Assembly (NCBI GenBank): GCA_963845445.1
Contig: CAWJSE010000002.1
Location: 2,046,001-2,110,000, forward strand
Direction of reading: 5' to 3'
Length of the DNA stretch: 64,000 nt
Source: JABDBL01 sp963845445
GTDB taxonomy: Bacteria > Cyanobacteriota > Vampirovibrionia > Obscuribacterales > Obscuribacteraceae
Shown here: positions 47,218 through 56,436 of the stretch, in pieces
Position numbering within the stretch: position 1 is the first letter of the stretch
Layout of the letters: each line of letters starts with the position of its first letter
Notes under the pieces: generated by a model
The model's input: only the letters and a program-made list of their open reading frames with translations
Told to the model about the DNA's origin: nothing
Database searches by the model: none
Position numbers and translations under genes: made by a program

Positions 47218-47832
47218 TCACTGTTTAGAAAATAGCGAAGATAATTCATTTCCATTTAAAATTTTCCATTCGCCTGGCGCGAGGCCTAAGTCAAATAAAC
47301 TTAGGCTGCCTATTGCCACTCTCATTAGTCTAAGAGTGGGACAACCAATTGCAGCAGTCATTTTTCGTACTTGTCGGTTGCGTCCTTCTGTTAAACTCAA
47401 TTCGATCCATGAGGTAGGAATATATTTACGTGTTCGAATAGGCACCGCTCGCAGAGGCAATGATGGTTCTTCAGTTAATAAATTAGCTTGCGCAGGCAAA
47501 GTTCGTTTTCCCTCAATGACAACTCCATTCTTAAGTGCGCGCAGCTGTTCGAAAGAAGGTATATTTTCGACACAGGCAAAATAGGTACGCCGATGTCCGG
47601 CTTGGGGGCGAAGCAATTTACTATTCAGCCGACCGTCATCAGTAAGTAACAAAAGACCTTCGCTATCGTAATCTAGACGACCAACTGAATAAACATCTTT
47701 GGGAAAGCCGAACTCTGCCAGAGTTCTTTTGTTATTACCTTCCGACTGGGAAAATTGACATAAAACAGCATAGGGCTTATTAAAAGCAATGTACGTCCTA
47801 TCTACACTGGGTTTGAATTTTTCCGAAATCAT
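47218..47832 (-). CDS. rluE: rRNA pseudouridine synthase, RsuA/RluE type
   Basis: The 204-residue protein has the RsuA-family catalytic motif GRLDYDSEGLLLLTDDG starting at residue 51, with the catalytic Asp54. Further signatures are YFACVENIPS, LTEGRNRQVRKM (about residue 150) and LMRVAIGSLSL. It begins close to the catalytic domain and has no room for an N-terminal S4 RNA-binding domain, which matches RluE (pseudouridine 2457 in 23S rRNA of E. coli) better than RsuA or RluB. The specific base is inferred from length only. It stands divergent from the SDR gene. Confidence 0.87.
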   Translation of the reverse strand: MISEKFKPSVDRTYIAFNKPYAVLCQFSQSEGNNKRTLAEFGFPKDVYSVGRLDYDSEGLLLLTDDGRLNSKLLRPQAGHRRTYFACVENIPSFEQLRALKNGVVIEGKRTLPAQANLLTEEPSLPLRAVPIRTRKYIPTSWIELSLTEGRNRQVRKMTAAIGCPTLRLMRVAIGSLSLFDLGLAPGEWKILNGNELSSLFSKQ

Positions 47833-47981
47833 TTTACTAGTTATACACTACGTGTAGTACAGCAGTCCCCTATCAACAACACCATTAACAAGGATGAAAT
47901 TTGTTCATATTTAGAAAAACATCTTATATATATGTGGTCATTATTCAATGATTCCTTAATATAATTTGGCATTAATAAGGC

Positions 47982-48010
47982 TTGACAAATTAAACCGACC
48001 GGTCTACTGT
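47982..48010 (+). promoter_or_regulatory. SDR promoter with NemR-type operator, site 1
   Basis: TTGACA (47982-47987) and TACTGT (48005-48010) are 17 bases apart. The palindrome TAAACCGACCGGTCTA (47991-48006) fills the spacer. It differs by one base from site 2 at 52165. A repressor there would block the polymerase. Confidence 0.82.
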
Positions 48011-48052
48011 AGGTATAGACAAAGCAATTTGAAATAGGAGTAAATTTACGTC

Positions 48053-48802
48053 ATGAGCAAGTTAACAGGAAAAGTCGCCGTAGTTACCGGTGCCTCCAAA
48101 GGAATCGGAGCTGCTATAGCAAAACATTTTGCAGCAGAAGGTGCATCGGTTGTTGTCAATTATTCATCAAGCAAAGAAGGGGCCGACAAAATCGTAAACG
48201 AAATTACGAAAAAAGGAGGTAAAGCCATTGCAGTGCAAGCAAATGTAGCCAAGAAGTCCGAAATCGAAAAATTATTTTCTGAAGCGAAAAAATCATTTGG
48301 CAAAGTCGATATCTTGGTTAACAATGCCGGCGTCTATGAATTTGCACCAATTGAAGATGTAACCGAAGAGCATTTCGATAAAATGTTCGATTTGAATGTT
48401 CGTGGATTGGTCTTGGCCTCCAAAGAGTCAGTAAAACATTTTGGCACTACTGGCGGTAGCATTATAAATATAAGCTCAGTTGCTAGTACGTCTGCTCCTG
48501 CCACAGCATCCGTTTATAGTGGCACAAAAGGAGCCGTAGATACTATCACCAAAGCATTGGCAAATGAACTAGGATCCCGCAAAATTCGGGTAAATGCTAT
48601 CAATCCAGGTATGGTAGAAACAGAAGGCGTGCACACAGCTGGCTTTGCTGAAAGTGAATTTCGCAAACAGTATGAAGCACAAACTCCATTAGGTCGCATC
48701 GGACAACCAGAAGACATTGCCCCGGCAGCAGTATTTTTTGCATCAGAAGATTCTGCCTGGATTACAGGTCAAACCTTGTCGATTACCGGTGGATTTCGCT
48801 AA
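48053..48802 (+). CDS. SDR-family NAD(P)-dependent reductase
   Basis: The 249-residue classical short-chain dehydrogenase has the nucleotide motif TGASKGIG (residues 12-19), NNAG (90-93), and a catalytic Ser142, Tyr155 and Lys159 (YSGTK). The PG motif follows at NPGMVET. N36 and S38 near the second strand suggest NADP preference, not tested. It resembles 3-oxoacyl-ACP reductase and glucose-1-dehydrogenase-like SDRs. AGGAG lies about 11 bases before the ATG. Its promoter carries the palindrome shared with the adaptor and TetR genes, so it probably reduces a reactive carbonyl that induces the regulon. Confidence 0.88.
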   Translation: MSKLTGKVAVVTGASKGIGAAIAKHFAAEGASVVVNYSSSKEGADKIVNEITKKGGKAIAVQANVAKKSEIEKLFSEAKKSFGKVDILVNNAGVYEFAPIEDVTEEHFDKMFDLNVRGLVLASKESVKHFGTTGGSIINISSVASTSAPATASVYSGTKGAVDTITKALANELGSRKIRVNAINPGMVETEGVHTAGFAESEFRKQYEAQTPLGRIGQPEDIAPAAVFFASEDSAWITGQTLSITGGFR

Positions 48803-48864
48803 CAGCGTTTCTCGTTCTCTATCAGGCATCAAGATTTCGAAAAAGTGTACACCAGGGTAATACG

Positions 48865-48897
48865 AAGGGAGTTCGAATATTATTCGAACTCCCTTTT
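48865..48897 (+). terminator. Hairpin between the SDR and RND genes
   Basis: AAGGGAGTTCGAA (48865-48877) pairs perfectly with TTCGAACTCCCTT (48883-48895) around a five-base loop, with four T at 48894-48897. It is a probable intrinsic terminator of the SDR transcript; partial read-through into the pump gene is possible. Confidence 0.78.
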
Positions 48898-48956
48898 AAA
48901 ACGAATAGAACTGTTCTAAGAAAACATAGATCTTATAAGGAATAAAGGAACAGCGC

Positions 48957-51900
48957 ATGTGGATCGTCAAACTAGCATTAGATCGTCCCTATACCTTCGT
49001 GGTAATGGCTATCCTCATACTTATTCTCGGTATAGGCTCAATCCGCACTACCCCAATTGATATTTTTCCCGACATTGACATACCTGTAATTAGCGTAATT
49101 TGGACCTATACCGGTATGCCTGCTGAGGAATTCGAAAAACGTCTTACAACTTATAGTGAGTACTCGCTATCAGCTAATGTCAAAGACGTTAAATCGATTG
49201 AATCACAAACTTTAGACGGCGTAGGTGTTATTCGTTTATTTTTTCATCCAGGAGCCAATGTCGAATCGGCAATGGCACAAACAACTGCCATTTCACAAGC
49301 TATTTTACGGCGCATGCCTCCGGGCGTTCAGCCACCTATTGTTTTGCGTTTCACAGCATCCTCGGTCCCCATTATCCAACTTGTATTGAGCAGCAAAACT
49401 TTGACTGAATCAGAGTTATATGATTACGGCATCTTCCGTATAAGACAAAAACTTGCAGTTGTGCAAGGTACGACTTTGCCTGCTCCTTTTGGCGGCACGG
49501 TAAGACAAATTATGATCGACATTGATCCCATGTCATTACAGGCAAAGGGACTCTCGCCTCGGGATGTAAACGATGCAATCAATGCCCAAAACCTGGCTCT
49601 CCCTTCAGGTAAAGCAAAAATTGGAGACATTGATTACAGAGTATTGATGAATAATACTCAACCTCTAGTTGATTCCCTCAACAATTTGCCAATAAAAATG
49701 ATTAATGGCAAAGTAATTTTCATTCGCGATGTTGCCCATGTGCGTGACGGGTTTGCTGTACAACAAAATATAGTGCGAGCAGAAGGATCTCGCTCGGTTT
49801 TAGTTACCATTCTAAAAAACGGTGCACAATCCACCCTCGATATTGTCAAACAAATAAAAGATATGGTGCCTACTTTGCGAGCAGCCGCTCCGCCTGGCAT
49901 GAGAATCGAACAATTATTTGATCAGTCTCTCTTTGTCAAAGCAGCCGTCGATAACGTTGTTGAAGAAGGATTAATTGCGGCCTGTCTTACCGGCATGATG
50001 ATCTTGTTGTTTTTAGGAAGTTGGCGCAGTACTTTGATAGTACTTATTTCTATTCCTCTGGCAATTTTAACTTCAATAATTCTGCTGGGATTATTAGGCA
50101 TGTCTTTGAACATTATGACTCTGGGAGGTTTAGCTCTTGCCATAGGGATTTTAGTTGACGATGCTACAGTTGAAATTGAAAACATACATAGAAATATTGC
50201 TATGGGCAAAGACCTACGTAAAGCCATTTTGGATGGTGCCCAGGAAATAGCTGTACCGACTTTTGTAGCCACATCTGCTATTTGTATAGTTTTTATTCCT
50301 GTACTTTTATTAGAGGGGCCTGCACGTTATTTATTTGTGCCCTTTGCTTTAGCTGTCGTTTTCGCTGTTTCTGCCTCATATTTACTTTCACGCACTCTTG
50401 TACCGGTAATGGTCAAATATCTGCTTAAAAGTGAATTAGAACACAGTCACGACAAAAATAAAAATGTCCTGGTCAGATTCCACGATTGGTTCAATTTGCG
50501 TTTTGAAGATTTTAGACAACTTTATATCAAAGGTTTACGTTGGGCCCTTGATGTACCTATTGCTATAATCGGACTTGCCAGCCTCATTTTTATATCAGGA
50601 ATCTGTTTACTTCCTTTTGTTGGTCGCGACTTCTTTCCATTGGTTGATGCTGGGCAGTTTAGACTGCATGTCATCGCTCCTAGTGGCACCCGTATCGAAA
50701 AGACTGAGCAAATATTTAGTGCGGTAGAAGCCGAAATTCGCAAAACCATTCCAGCCAACGAAGTAGAATTGGTAATCGATAATATTGGGGTAGCTGCGGA
50801 AGCATTTAACCTAGCTTTTGGCGATAGCGCAACTATAGGTACTTCCGATGGCGAAATACTTGTATCCTTAAAACACAAGCGTTCACAATCCACTCCTGAG
50901 TATATGAAACGAGTGCGTCAAACGTTGAACGCCAAATTTCCTTATCTTACTTTTTACTATCAACCAGCAGATATCGTCAACCAAATTTTGAGCTTTGGCT
51001 TACCAGCACCAATTGACATTCGTGTTATTGGATATAACAAAGCAGAAAACTTACAAATCGTTAGAGAGATTATTGCAAAGGTAAAAAAAGTAAAGGGCGC
51101 AGCCGATGTCCATTTGCATCAAGAAGTAGACTCGCCACAATTAAAGCTTACTGTTGATAGAGCTCGCGCTGCTTATTTTGGCTTAAGCCAGCGTGATATT
51201 GCCAATGATGTTTTGGTATCACTTAGTTCTAATACACAAATCACACCTAATTATTGGGTCGATCCCGCAACTGGCATTCAATATTTTCTAGCTATACAAA
51301 CACCTCAATATAAAGTTGATTCTATAAATGCCATTCTCAGAACACCCTTATCAACTATAGGATTGACTAAGCAAGCTGAATATCTAGGGAATGTTGCTAG
51401 CATAGAAAGGGCCACAGGTTTTGGTGTATTGACTCATCGTAATATCCAGCCAGTTTACGATATATACGCTAATGTGCAATCACGCGACCTTGGTGGAGTC
51501 TCGCAAGAAGTGCAAAAGATTATCGACGAATACAAGCCTCGCATGAAGCCAGGCAATGAAATAATTTTGCGCGGCATTGTAGAAAGCATGGATACTGCTT
51601 TCTTTAAACTAGGCATTGGTTTCATTGGTGCCATCATGTTTGTTTACTTTCTTATGGTAGTAAACTTTCAAAGTTGGACTGATCCTCTAATCATTATTAC
51701 TGCGCTGCCTGGAGCTATTGCGGGAATAATATGGATGCTATTTTTAACTATGACTACTTTTAATGTCCCCTCCATGATGGGAGCCATAATGAGTATCGGT
51801 GTGGCTACAGCCAATAGTATATTAATGGTCACCTTTGCTAACGAACGCTTAGCAGAAAATATGGACGCTCATTCGGCCGCACTAGAAGCAGGAAGAACCC

Positions 51901-52103
51901 GCTTGCGTCCGGTAATCATGACCGCCTTGGCTATGATTGTCGGCATGATTCCCATGTCTTTGGGTTTGGGGGAAGGCGGGGAACAAAATGCTCCTCTTGG
52001 CCGAGCTGTAATTGGTGGATTGGCAATGGCAACATTTTTTACCTTATTTTTTGTGCCGGTCGCCTTTGAATTAACCCGTCAGAAGCGGTCTCAAAACAGC
52101 TAA
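48957..52103 (+). CDS. RND efflux permease, pump 2
   Basis: The 1048-residue protein has the full RND topology. It begins MWIVKLALDRPYTFVVMA, shows PPGVQPPIVLRF in the porter domain, and helix 4 carries GILVDDATVEIENIHRN with both proton-relay Asp residues. The final helices include GVATANSILMVTFANERL. It belongs to the same branch as pump 3 and differs from pump 1 (VDDATVEIENIH versus VDDAIVEIENI). AAGGAACAG precedes the ATG. The matching adaptor lies 110 bases downstream behind its own regulated promoter. Substrates are unknown; the regulator suggests toxic electrophiles or drugs. Confidence 0.93.
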   Translation: MWIVKLALDRPYTFVVMAILILILGIGSIRTTPIDIFPDIDIPVISVIWTYTGMPAEEFEKRLTTYSEYSLSANVKDVKSIESQTLDGVGVIRLFFHPGANVESAMAQTTAISQAILRRMPPGVQPPIVLRFTASSVPIIQLVLSSKTLTESELYDYGIFRIRQKLAVVQGTTLPAPFGGTVRQIMIDIDPMSLQAKGLSPRDVNDAINAQNLALPSGKAKIGDIDYRVLMNNTQPLVDSLNNLPIKMINGKVIFIRDVAHVRDGFAVQQNIVRAEGSRSVLVTILKNGAQSTLDIVKQIKDMVPTLRAAAPPGMRIEQLFDQSLFVKAAVDNVVEEGLIAACLTGMMILLFLGSWRSTLIVLISIPLAILTSIILLGLLGMSLNIMTLGGLALAIGILVDDATVEIENIHRNIAMGKDLRKAILDGAQEIAVPTFVATSAICIVFIPVLLLEGPARYLFVPFALAVVFAVSASYLLSRTLVPVMVKYLLKSELEHSHDKNKNVLVRFHDWFNLRFEDFRQLYIKGLRWALDVPIAIIGLASLIFISGICLLPFVGRDFFPLVDAGQFRLHVIAPSGTRIEKTEQIFSAVEAEIRKTIPANEVELVIDNIGVAAEAFNLAFGDSATIGTSDGEILVSLKHKRSQSTPEYMKRVRQTLNAKFPYLTFYYQPADIVNQILSFGLPAPIDIRVIGYNKAENLQIVREIIAKVKKVKGAADVHLHQEVDSPQLKLTVDRARAAYFGLSQRDIANDVLVSLSSNTQITPNYWVDPATGIQYFLAIQTPQYKVDSINAILRTPLSTIGLTKQAEYLGNVASIERATGFGVLTHRNIQPVYDIYANVQSRDLGGVSQEVQKIIDEYKPRMKPGNEIILRGIVESMDTAFFKLGIGFIGAIMFVYFLMVVNFQSWTDPLIIITALPGAIAGIIWMLFLTMTTFNVPSMMGAIMSIGVATANSILMVTFANERLAENMDAHSAALEAGRTRLRPVIMTALAMIVGMIPMSLGLGEGGEQNAPLGRAVIGGLAMATFFTLFFVPVAFELTRQKRSQNS

Positions 52104-52154
52104 CCCAAGCTGAGTATGGATTTTAACTCATTGGTAATATTTACACCTTAGCCA

Positions 52155-52184
52155 TTGACAAATGTAGACCGACCGGTCTATTAT
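52155..52184 (+). promoter_or_regulatory. Adaptor promoter with NemR-type operator, site 2
   Basis: TTGACA (52155-52160) and TATTAT (52179-52184) are 18 bases apart. The spacer holds TAGACCGACCGGTCTA (52165-52180), outer arms TAGACC/GGTCTA around GACC. This matches the TAGACC-N4-GGTCTA form I recall for the NemR box of E. coli. Confidence 0.86.
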
Positions 52185-52213
52185 GATTACATCGAGTCAA
52201 AAGGGACAAAAAA

Positions 52214-53623
52214 ATGTTAAACGCAATAGTAGAAGAGATGATTACAACTAAAAAGACTTTTTTACCGAAGTCTTCTCCACAAACGAAGCAGCGTTTTATT
52301 CAGCTTATGGGTGCTTCGGGAATTATCATCTCCCTTATTCTACCAACTGGTATTATCCCACGAATAATACAATCTCAAGAATTAAATCAAATACACGAAA
52401 AGGTTGAGAATCAAATTCCAACTGTTTCCGTTACACATACTGTATTGGCGCCATCTGAACAGAAAATAAGTTTGCCAGGCTCTATAGAGGCCATTGTGGA
52501 AACTCCTATTTATGCTCGCTCTAATGGTTACATAAAAGAAAGATTTGTAGATATAGGTGATCGTGTCCGAGCTGGTCAATTAGTGGCAAAAATGGAAACA
52601 CCAGAAATGGAAGAAAGCGAGAAAGAAGCAAAAGCACAGCTTTTAACGACCTTTGCCAGCAAAGAACAAAGCGATGCCAACCAACATCGAGCTGAAGCAG
52701 ATTTGGCTAGCGCTATAGCCCAACTTTCACAAGCTAAAGCTACTTTGGTCGAACGTCAAAGCACCGAAGCATTTGCCAAATCCACTATGTTGAGGTGGGA
52801 AAAATTAGGGGCAGACGGTGCTGTTTCCGCTCAAGATGTTGACGAAAAAGAAACTAATTTTAAAACAAGCGTAGCTACCCGACAAGCGGCCGATGATTTC
52901 ATCAAGGCGGCTGAGGCACAAGTTATTGCCGCTAAAGCCAGATTAAAAGCTGAAGAAGCTAATGTCAATGCCAGCACAGCAAATATTACCGCTGCTACCG
53001 CTCACGCAAATCGCTCCAGCGCTGAGAGATCCTTCCAAAATGTAATTAGCCCATTCGCTGGCGTGATTACCGAACGCAATGTCGATCAGGGTACTTTAAT
53101 CAGCTCTGGCAGCGACTCCTCAAAACTTCCTCTTTTTAGAGTAGCTCGTATAGACACTGCTAAAGTCTTTGTTGATGTACCGCAATATGCTTCACGCGGC
53201 GTACATATAGGGCAGCAAGTCAGTGTCACACTAAAAGAATTCCCCGGCAGAACTTTTACCGGAAAAGTAGTGCGCACATCAGTTGCCTTAGACGCGACTG
53301 CCCGCACGCTCCGTACCGAGATTCATATACCAAACACTGAGTTGTCCTTAGTCCCTGGTATGTATGCAGAGGTAAATTTCACGATGGCAAGACCAGGCAA
53401 AACATTGCTTATTCCAACCAATTCACTTATTCTGGGCTCAGAAGGTCCGCGAGTATTAACATTAACCTCAGACAAAAAAATACATTATAGCCAGGTAAAA
53501 TTGGGAGAGGATCTCGGCAAAGAGGTGGAAGTGGTGGAAGGACTGAACAATAATGAAACCGTTGTCATTAACCCTTCCGATTTCTTAGCAGAAGGCACTG
53601 CAGTAATGATCGGCAAATATTAG
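52214..53623 (+). CDS. RND periplasmic adaptor, pump 2
   Basis: The 469-residue protein has an N-terminal anchor (about residues 30-50), the first lipoyl half (YARSNGYIKERFVDIGDRV, then AGQLVAKMETPEM), a long Ala/Glu/Lys-rich coiled-coil hairpin (about residues 135-275), the second lipoyl half (VISPFAGVITERNVDQGTL) and the beta-barrel and membrane-proximal domains (ALDATARTLRTEIHIPN, LVPGMYAEV). It is an intact membrane-fusion protein, unlike the interrupted adaptor of pump 1. Its own promoter carries the NemR-type operator. AAGGGA lies before the ATG. Confidence 0.92.
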   Translation: MLNAIVEEMITTKKTFLPKSSPQTKQRFIQLMGASGIIISLILPTGIIPRIIQSQELNQIHEKVENQIPTVSVTHTVLAPSEQKISLPGSIEAIVETPIYARSNGYIKERFVDIGDRVRAGQLVAKMETPEMEESEKEAKAQLLTTFASKEQSDANQHRAEADLASAIAQLSQAKATLVERQSTEAFAKSTMLRWEKLGADGAVSAQDVDEKETNFKTSVATRQAADDFIKAAEAQVIAAKARLKAEEANVNASTANITAATAHANRSSAERSFQNVISPFAGVITERNVDQGTLISSGSDSSKLPLFRVARIDTAKVFVDVPQYASRGVHIGQQVSVTLKEFPGRTFTGKVVRTSVALDATARTLRTEIHIPNTELSLVPGMYAEVNFTMARPGKTLLIPTNSLILGSEGPRVLTLTSDKKIHYSQVKLGEDLGKEVEVVEGLNNNETVVINPSDFLAEGTAVMIGKY

Positions 53624-53626
53624 CGC

Positions 53627-53655
53627 TTGACAAATTCGACCGATCGGTCTATCGT
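53627..53655 (+). promoter_or_regulatory. Autoregulated TetR promoter, operator site 3
   Basis: TTGACA (53627-53632) and TATCGT (53650-53655) are 17 bases apart with TCGACCGATCGGTCTA (53636-53651) between them. The TTG read as a start codon at 53627 is this -35 box, so translation begins further downstream. Confidence 0.84.
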
Positions 53656-53713
53656 AAAAATATCAGCTCATCCCACATTATTTACCGATCTTAATTATAG
53701 GCCTATAAAAGCC

Positions 53714-54313
53714 ATGGTTACCAAAACGCCAATTAAACAAGATAGTCGCACCGCTTTGCTGGAAGTGGGCATGGATATCATGTTGGAAAAAGGTTACACA
53801 AACACGGGTATCCAGGAAATTCTTACCGCTATAAATGTACCGAAAGGCTCCTTTTATCATTACTTTGAAAGCAAAGAAAACTATGCTGTAGAAGTTATTC
53901 GTCATTACGATCAAAAGAAAACAACTGAGCTTGTAACCATCTTACGCAATCCCAAGCAAACACCTTTAAATAGGCTTAAAACATTGTGCGAAACCAGTAA
54001 AAAATATCTGTCAGCACAAGAATGCAGAAAAGGATGCCTGATTGGTAATTTGAGTCAAGAAATGTCAGATCAAAGTGAAATCCTCCGTCACGAACTCTCA
54101 ACTATCATAGGTAAGTGGCGTGATATTCTGGCTGCTTGCATCGATGAAGGGCAAAAAATTGGTGAAATAAACAAGCGCTGGCCAGCCGACGCTTTAGCCG
54201 AGCTCTTCCAATCCGGTTGGTCAGGGGCCATGCTGCGTGCCAAAACACTAAAAAATACAAAACCACTAGAAGTCTTTATCAATTTGATGTTTAACGATAT
54301 TCTTAAGCCTTAG
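53714..54313 (+). CDS. NemR-like TetR-family repressor
   Basis: From the ATG at 53714, which lies behind the promoter, the product has 199 residues. The N-terminal domain reads TGIQEILTAINVPKGSFYHY (residues 31-50), a standard TetR helix-turn-helix. The C-terminal half has CRKGCLIGNLSQEMSDQSEI (104-123), aligning with the GCLTVKLSAEV region of E. coli NemR, whose Cys106 senses electrophiles and hypochlorous acid; Cys108 is the counterpart. It probably represses its own gene, the adaptor and the SDR through the three identical-type palindromes. NemR-likeness rests on recalled sequence and on operator form. Confidence 0.85.
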   Translation: MVTKTPIKQDSRTALLEVGMDIMLEKGYTNTGIQEILTAINVPKGSFYHYFESKENYAVEVIRHYDQKKTTELVTILRNPKQTPLNRLKTLCETSKKYLSAQECRKGCLIGNLSQEMSDQSEILRHELSTIIGKWRDILAACIDEGQKIGEINKRWPADALAELFQSGWSGAMLRAKTLKNTKPLEVFINLMFNDILKP

Positions 54314-54493
54314 CCAGAAGAAAATCGTATTAAGTTAAAAATTCATCATAGTAATTTAAAGATTTAGCATAAGACGCTGCCAGTCTCGCAGTAGCACGCT
54401 ATTGTTATATAAAGCCTGTTCTGACAAAATATAAATTGATACCCATAAGCCTAAAACCATTATTCTCCAGCAATCAGATATGGAGCTGTAGTT

Positions 54494-54889
54494 ATGAATA
54501 AATCGTTCAAGTTAATATCAACCACAACCTTATTCCTAATGGCAGCACAACAGAATTGTTTAGCTACCGATTTTGATCCACTCGTTCCGCCAGCCAGTAG
54601 TGTGAGTGCTTCCGGAGGAGATAATTCTGCAGCATTAATTCTTGCTATTAGAAACTCAAATGAACTATCAGAAGTATCAAGGCACGTAAATGTAACTTGC
54701 AAAGATGGTGCAATGATAATAAGTGGTACAGTAACCAGTGATCGCGATCGTCAACAAATTAGTGCTATAGCTCAACAAAACGGTTGTACGGACGTAAGAA
54801 ATGAAGTTACGGTGGCAGGCGCTACGAGCGTTAAGCCAATCCATCAAGGCGAAGTAATTACGGTTCAAAGTATTAAGAAGCATCGATAA
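54494..54889 (+). CDS. Exported BON-domain protein, copy 1
   Basis: The 131-residue protein has a signal peptide (about 24 residues, ending CLA) and a Pro/Ser linker. One BON domain follows: LSEVSRHVNVTCKDGAMIIS, then SGTVTSDRDRQQISAIA and VRNEVTVAG. BON domains bind membranes or other proteins and occur in OsmY-type envelope-stress proteins. GGAG lies eight bases before the ATG. The next gene is a close copy. Confidence 0.85.
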   Translation: MNKSFKLISTTTLFLMAAQQNCLATDFDPLVPPASSVSASGGDNSAALILAIRNSNELSEVSRHVNVTCKDGAMIISGTVTSDRDRQQISAIAQQNGCTDVRNEVTVAGATSVKPIHQGEVITVQSIKKHR

Positions 54890-54990
54890 ATCGCTGGTGC
54901 TATGCTTAAAAATGCCCGAAAATTAAAATATGAGATACTACCCCATAGTAAAATTACAATCTTTGAGAGCTTATAAATAGAGGAACATCG

Positions 54991-55371
54991 ATGAATAAAT
55001 CGGGCAATTTAATAATAGCCGCAGCTTTAATATTAATCTCAGCACAACCAAATTGTTTAGCGACAGATTTTGATCCCTTGGCTCCGCCAGCCAGTAGTGT
55101 TAGTGGGGCCGGGGGAAATAACGCTGGACAAGTTGTTCTTGGTATTCAAAATTCGAAAGTCCTATCAGAAACCTCAAAGCATGTAAACGTGATTTACGAA
55201 AATGGCGCCGTTGTAATCACTGGTACCGTTGCTAGTGACCGTGATCGCCAAGAAATTAGCGGTATCGCTGAGAAGTGCGGGTGCGCGAATGTAAGAAATG
55301 AAGTTAAAGTTGCGGGTTCTGTGCCGACCAAAAAAGTGCACCAGGCCGAAACAATAACGATCAAGCATTAA
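54991..55371 (+). CDS. Exported BON-domain protein, copy 2
   Basis: The 126-residue protein mirrors copy 1 throughout: the same signal peptide type, the ATDFDPL-PPASSVS linker, and a BON domain with VVITGTVASDRDRQEISGIA. The two clearly arose by tandem duplication. GAGGA precedes the ATG; 101 bases separate the copies. Differences lie mainly at the C-terminus and in surface residues of the domain. Confidence 0.85.
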   Translation: MNKSGNLIIAAALILISAQPNCLATDFDPLAPPASSVSGAGGNNAGQVVLGIQNSKVLSETSKHVNVIYENGAVVITGTVASDRDRQEISGIAEKCGCANVRNEVKVAGSVPTKKVHQAETITIKH

Positions 55372-55443
55372 ATCTAATTGAAAGTAATAACTAAGCATCA
55401 CCTGGCTCAAGCAAAGTCTTCTACAGATTATCCCAGGTGCTAA

Positions 55444-56436
55444 ATGCAAAAAATTTCGCGAATATTATCAATTGATGGTGGTGGGATTAGGGGTATCATC
55501 CCTGCCACCATTTTAGCGTCTATCGAAGAACGCACTGGAAAGCCCATTTCTCAGTTGTTTGATTTGATTGCCGGAACATCGACCGGTGGCATTCTAGCAC
55601 TTGGACTGACAAAGCCCAATCCCTCTGGAAAACCAGAATTTACTGCCCTAGAGCTGTGCAAACTTTACGAGCGAGATATTCCCCACATCTTCCGGCATCC
55701 GCAGTCATGGTGGGGAAATCTCTTGAGACCAAAATATAGATCAGCCGCGTTCAAACAAGTTCTGCAAAAATCATTAGGTGATTGCCGTCTCAAAGATGCG
55801 CTGACCGATGTCTTAATTACTTGTTATGACATAGAACATCGATTACCTTATATATTCAAAAGTCGATCAGCAAAAATGCAAAATGATTTTGACTTTCGCA
55901 TAAGAGATGTCGCTCTTGCGGCATCCGCATCGCCAACTTTGTTCTACCCAGTGCGACTGCCAAGATCGAGTCGTGACCGACCGATATATCTCATAGACGG
56001 TGGCGTATTCGCAAATAATCCGTCAATAACTGCATTATCCGAAATGCAGTCTATCCTTCCAGACAAAAACAACAAGTATTTTATAGTTTCTATAGGGACC
56101 GGTAAATCGGGACGGCCGTTAACCAATGAATTCATTAACCTCTGGGGATATGTTCACTGGTCTCGTCCAATGCTTGAACTTGTCACTGATAGTATCAGCG
56201 AATCAGTACATGAACAAATCAAATATCTGCTACCCGCTAGCGATGATCATCAATATTATCGTCTTCAGGTTGATCTTCCCCATAGCATTAATCCCGCTAT
56301 AGACAATGCTTCGAAAAAAAATATACAAGCGCTCACTCTTGCTGCTAGAAATTTTTGTTCAGATGATAACGGACAGGGGTTGAACCAGTTATGTAAGGCT
56401 TTGCTCAGCTTAAACAAAACGCCCGCACTTAATTGA
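55444..56436 (+). CDS. Patatin-like phospholipase
   Basis: The 330-residue protein has the patatin signatures: oxyanion loop DGGGIRG (residues 11-17), GTSTGG with the nucleophile Ser46, and DGGVFANNP with Asp185 completing the Ser-Asp dyad. It has no signal peptide and should act on lipids in the cytoplasm or at the membrane as an acyl hydrolase (phospholipase A-like). AGGTG precedes the ATG. It overlaps the convergent hydrolase remnant by eight bases. CBASS-type patatin effectors have a cyclase neighbour; none is here. Confidence 0.9.
   Translation: MQKISRILSIDGGGIRGIIPATILASIEERTGKPISQLFDLIAGTSTGGILALGLTKPNPSGKPEFTALELCKLYERDIPHIFRHPQSWWGNLLRPKYRSAAFKQVLQKSLGDCRLKDALTDVLITCYDIEHRLPYIFKSRSAKMQNDFDFRIRDVALAASASPTLFYPVRLPRSSRDRPIYLIDGGVFANNPSITALSEMQSILPDKNNKYFIVSIGTGKSGRPLTNEFINLWGYVHWSRPMLELVTDSISESVHEQIKYLLPASDDHQYYRLQVDLPHSINPAIDNASKKNIQALTLAARNFCSDDNGQGLNQLCKALLSLNKTPALN

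Noticed and set aside
53627..53713. Upstream extension of the TetR gene to a TTG
   Set aside because: The TTG is part of the -35 box TTGACA, and the operator and -10 box lie within the extension.
55444..56436. Patatin as effector of a CBASS-type defence system
   Set aside because: No nucleotide cyclase or accessory gene is adjacent; neighbours are BON proteins and a hydrolase remnant.
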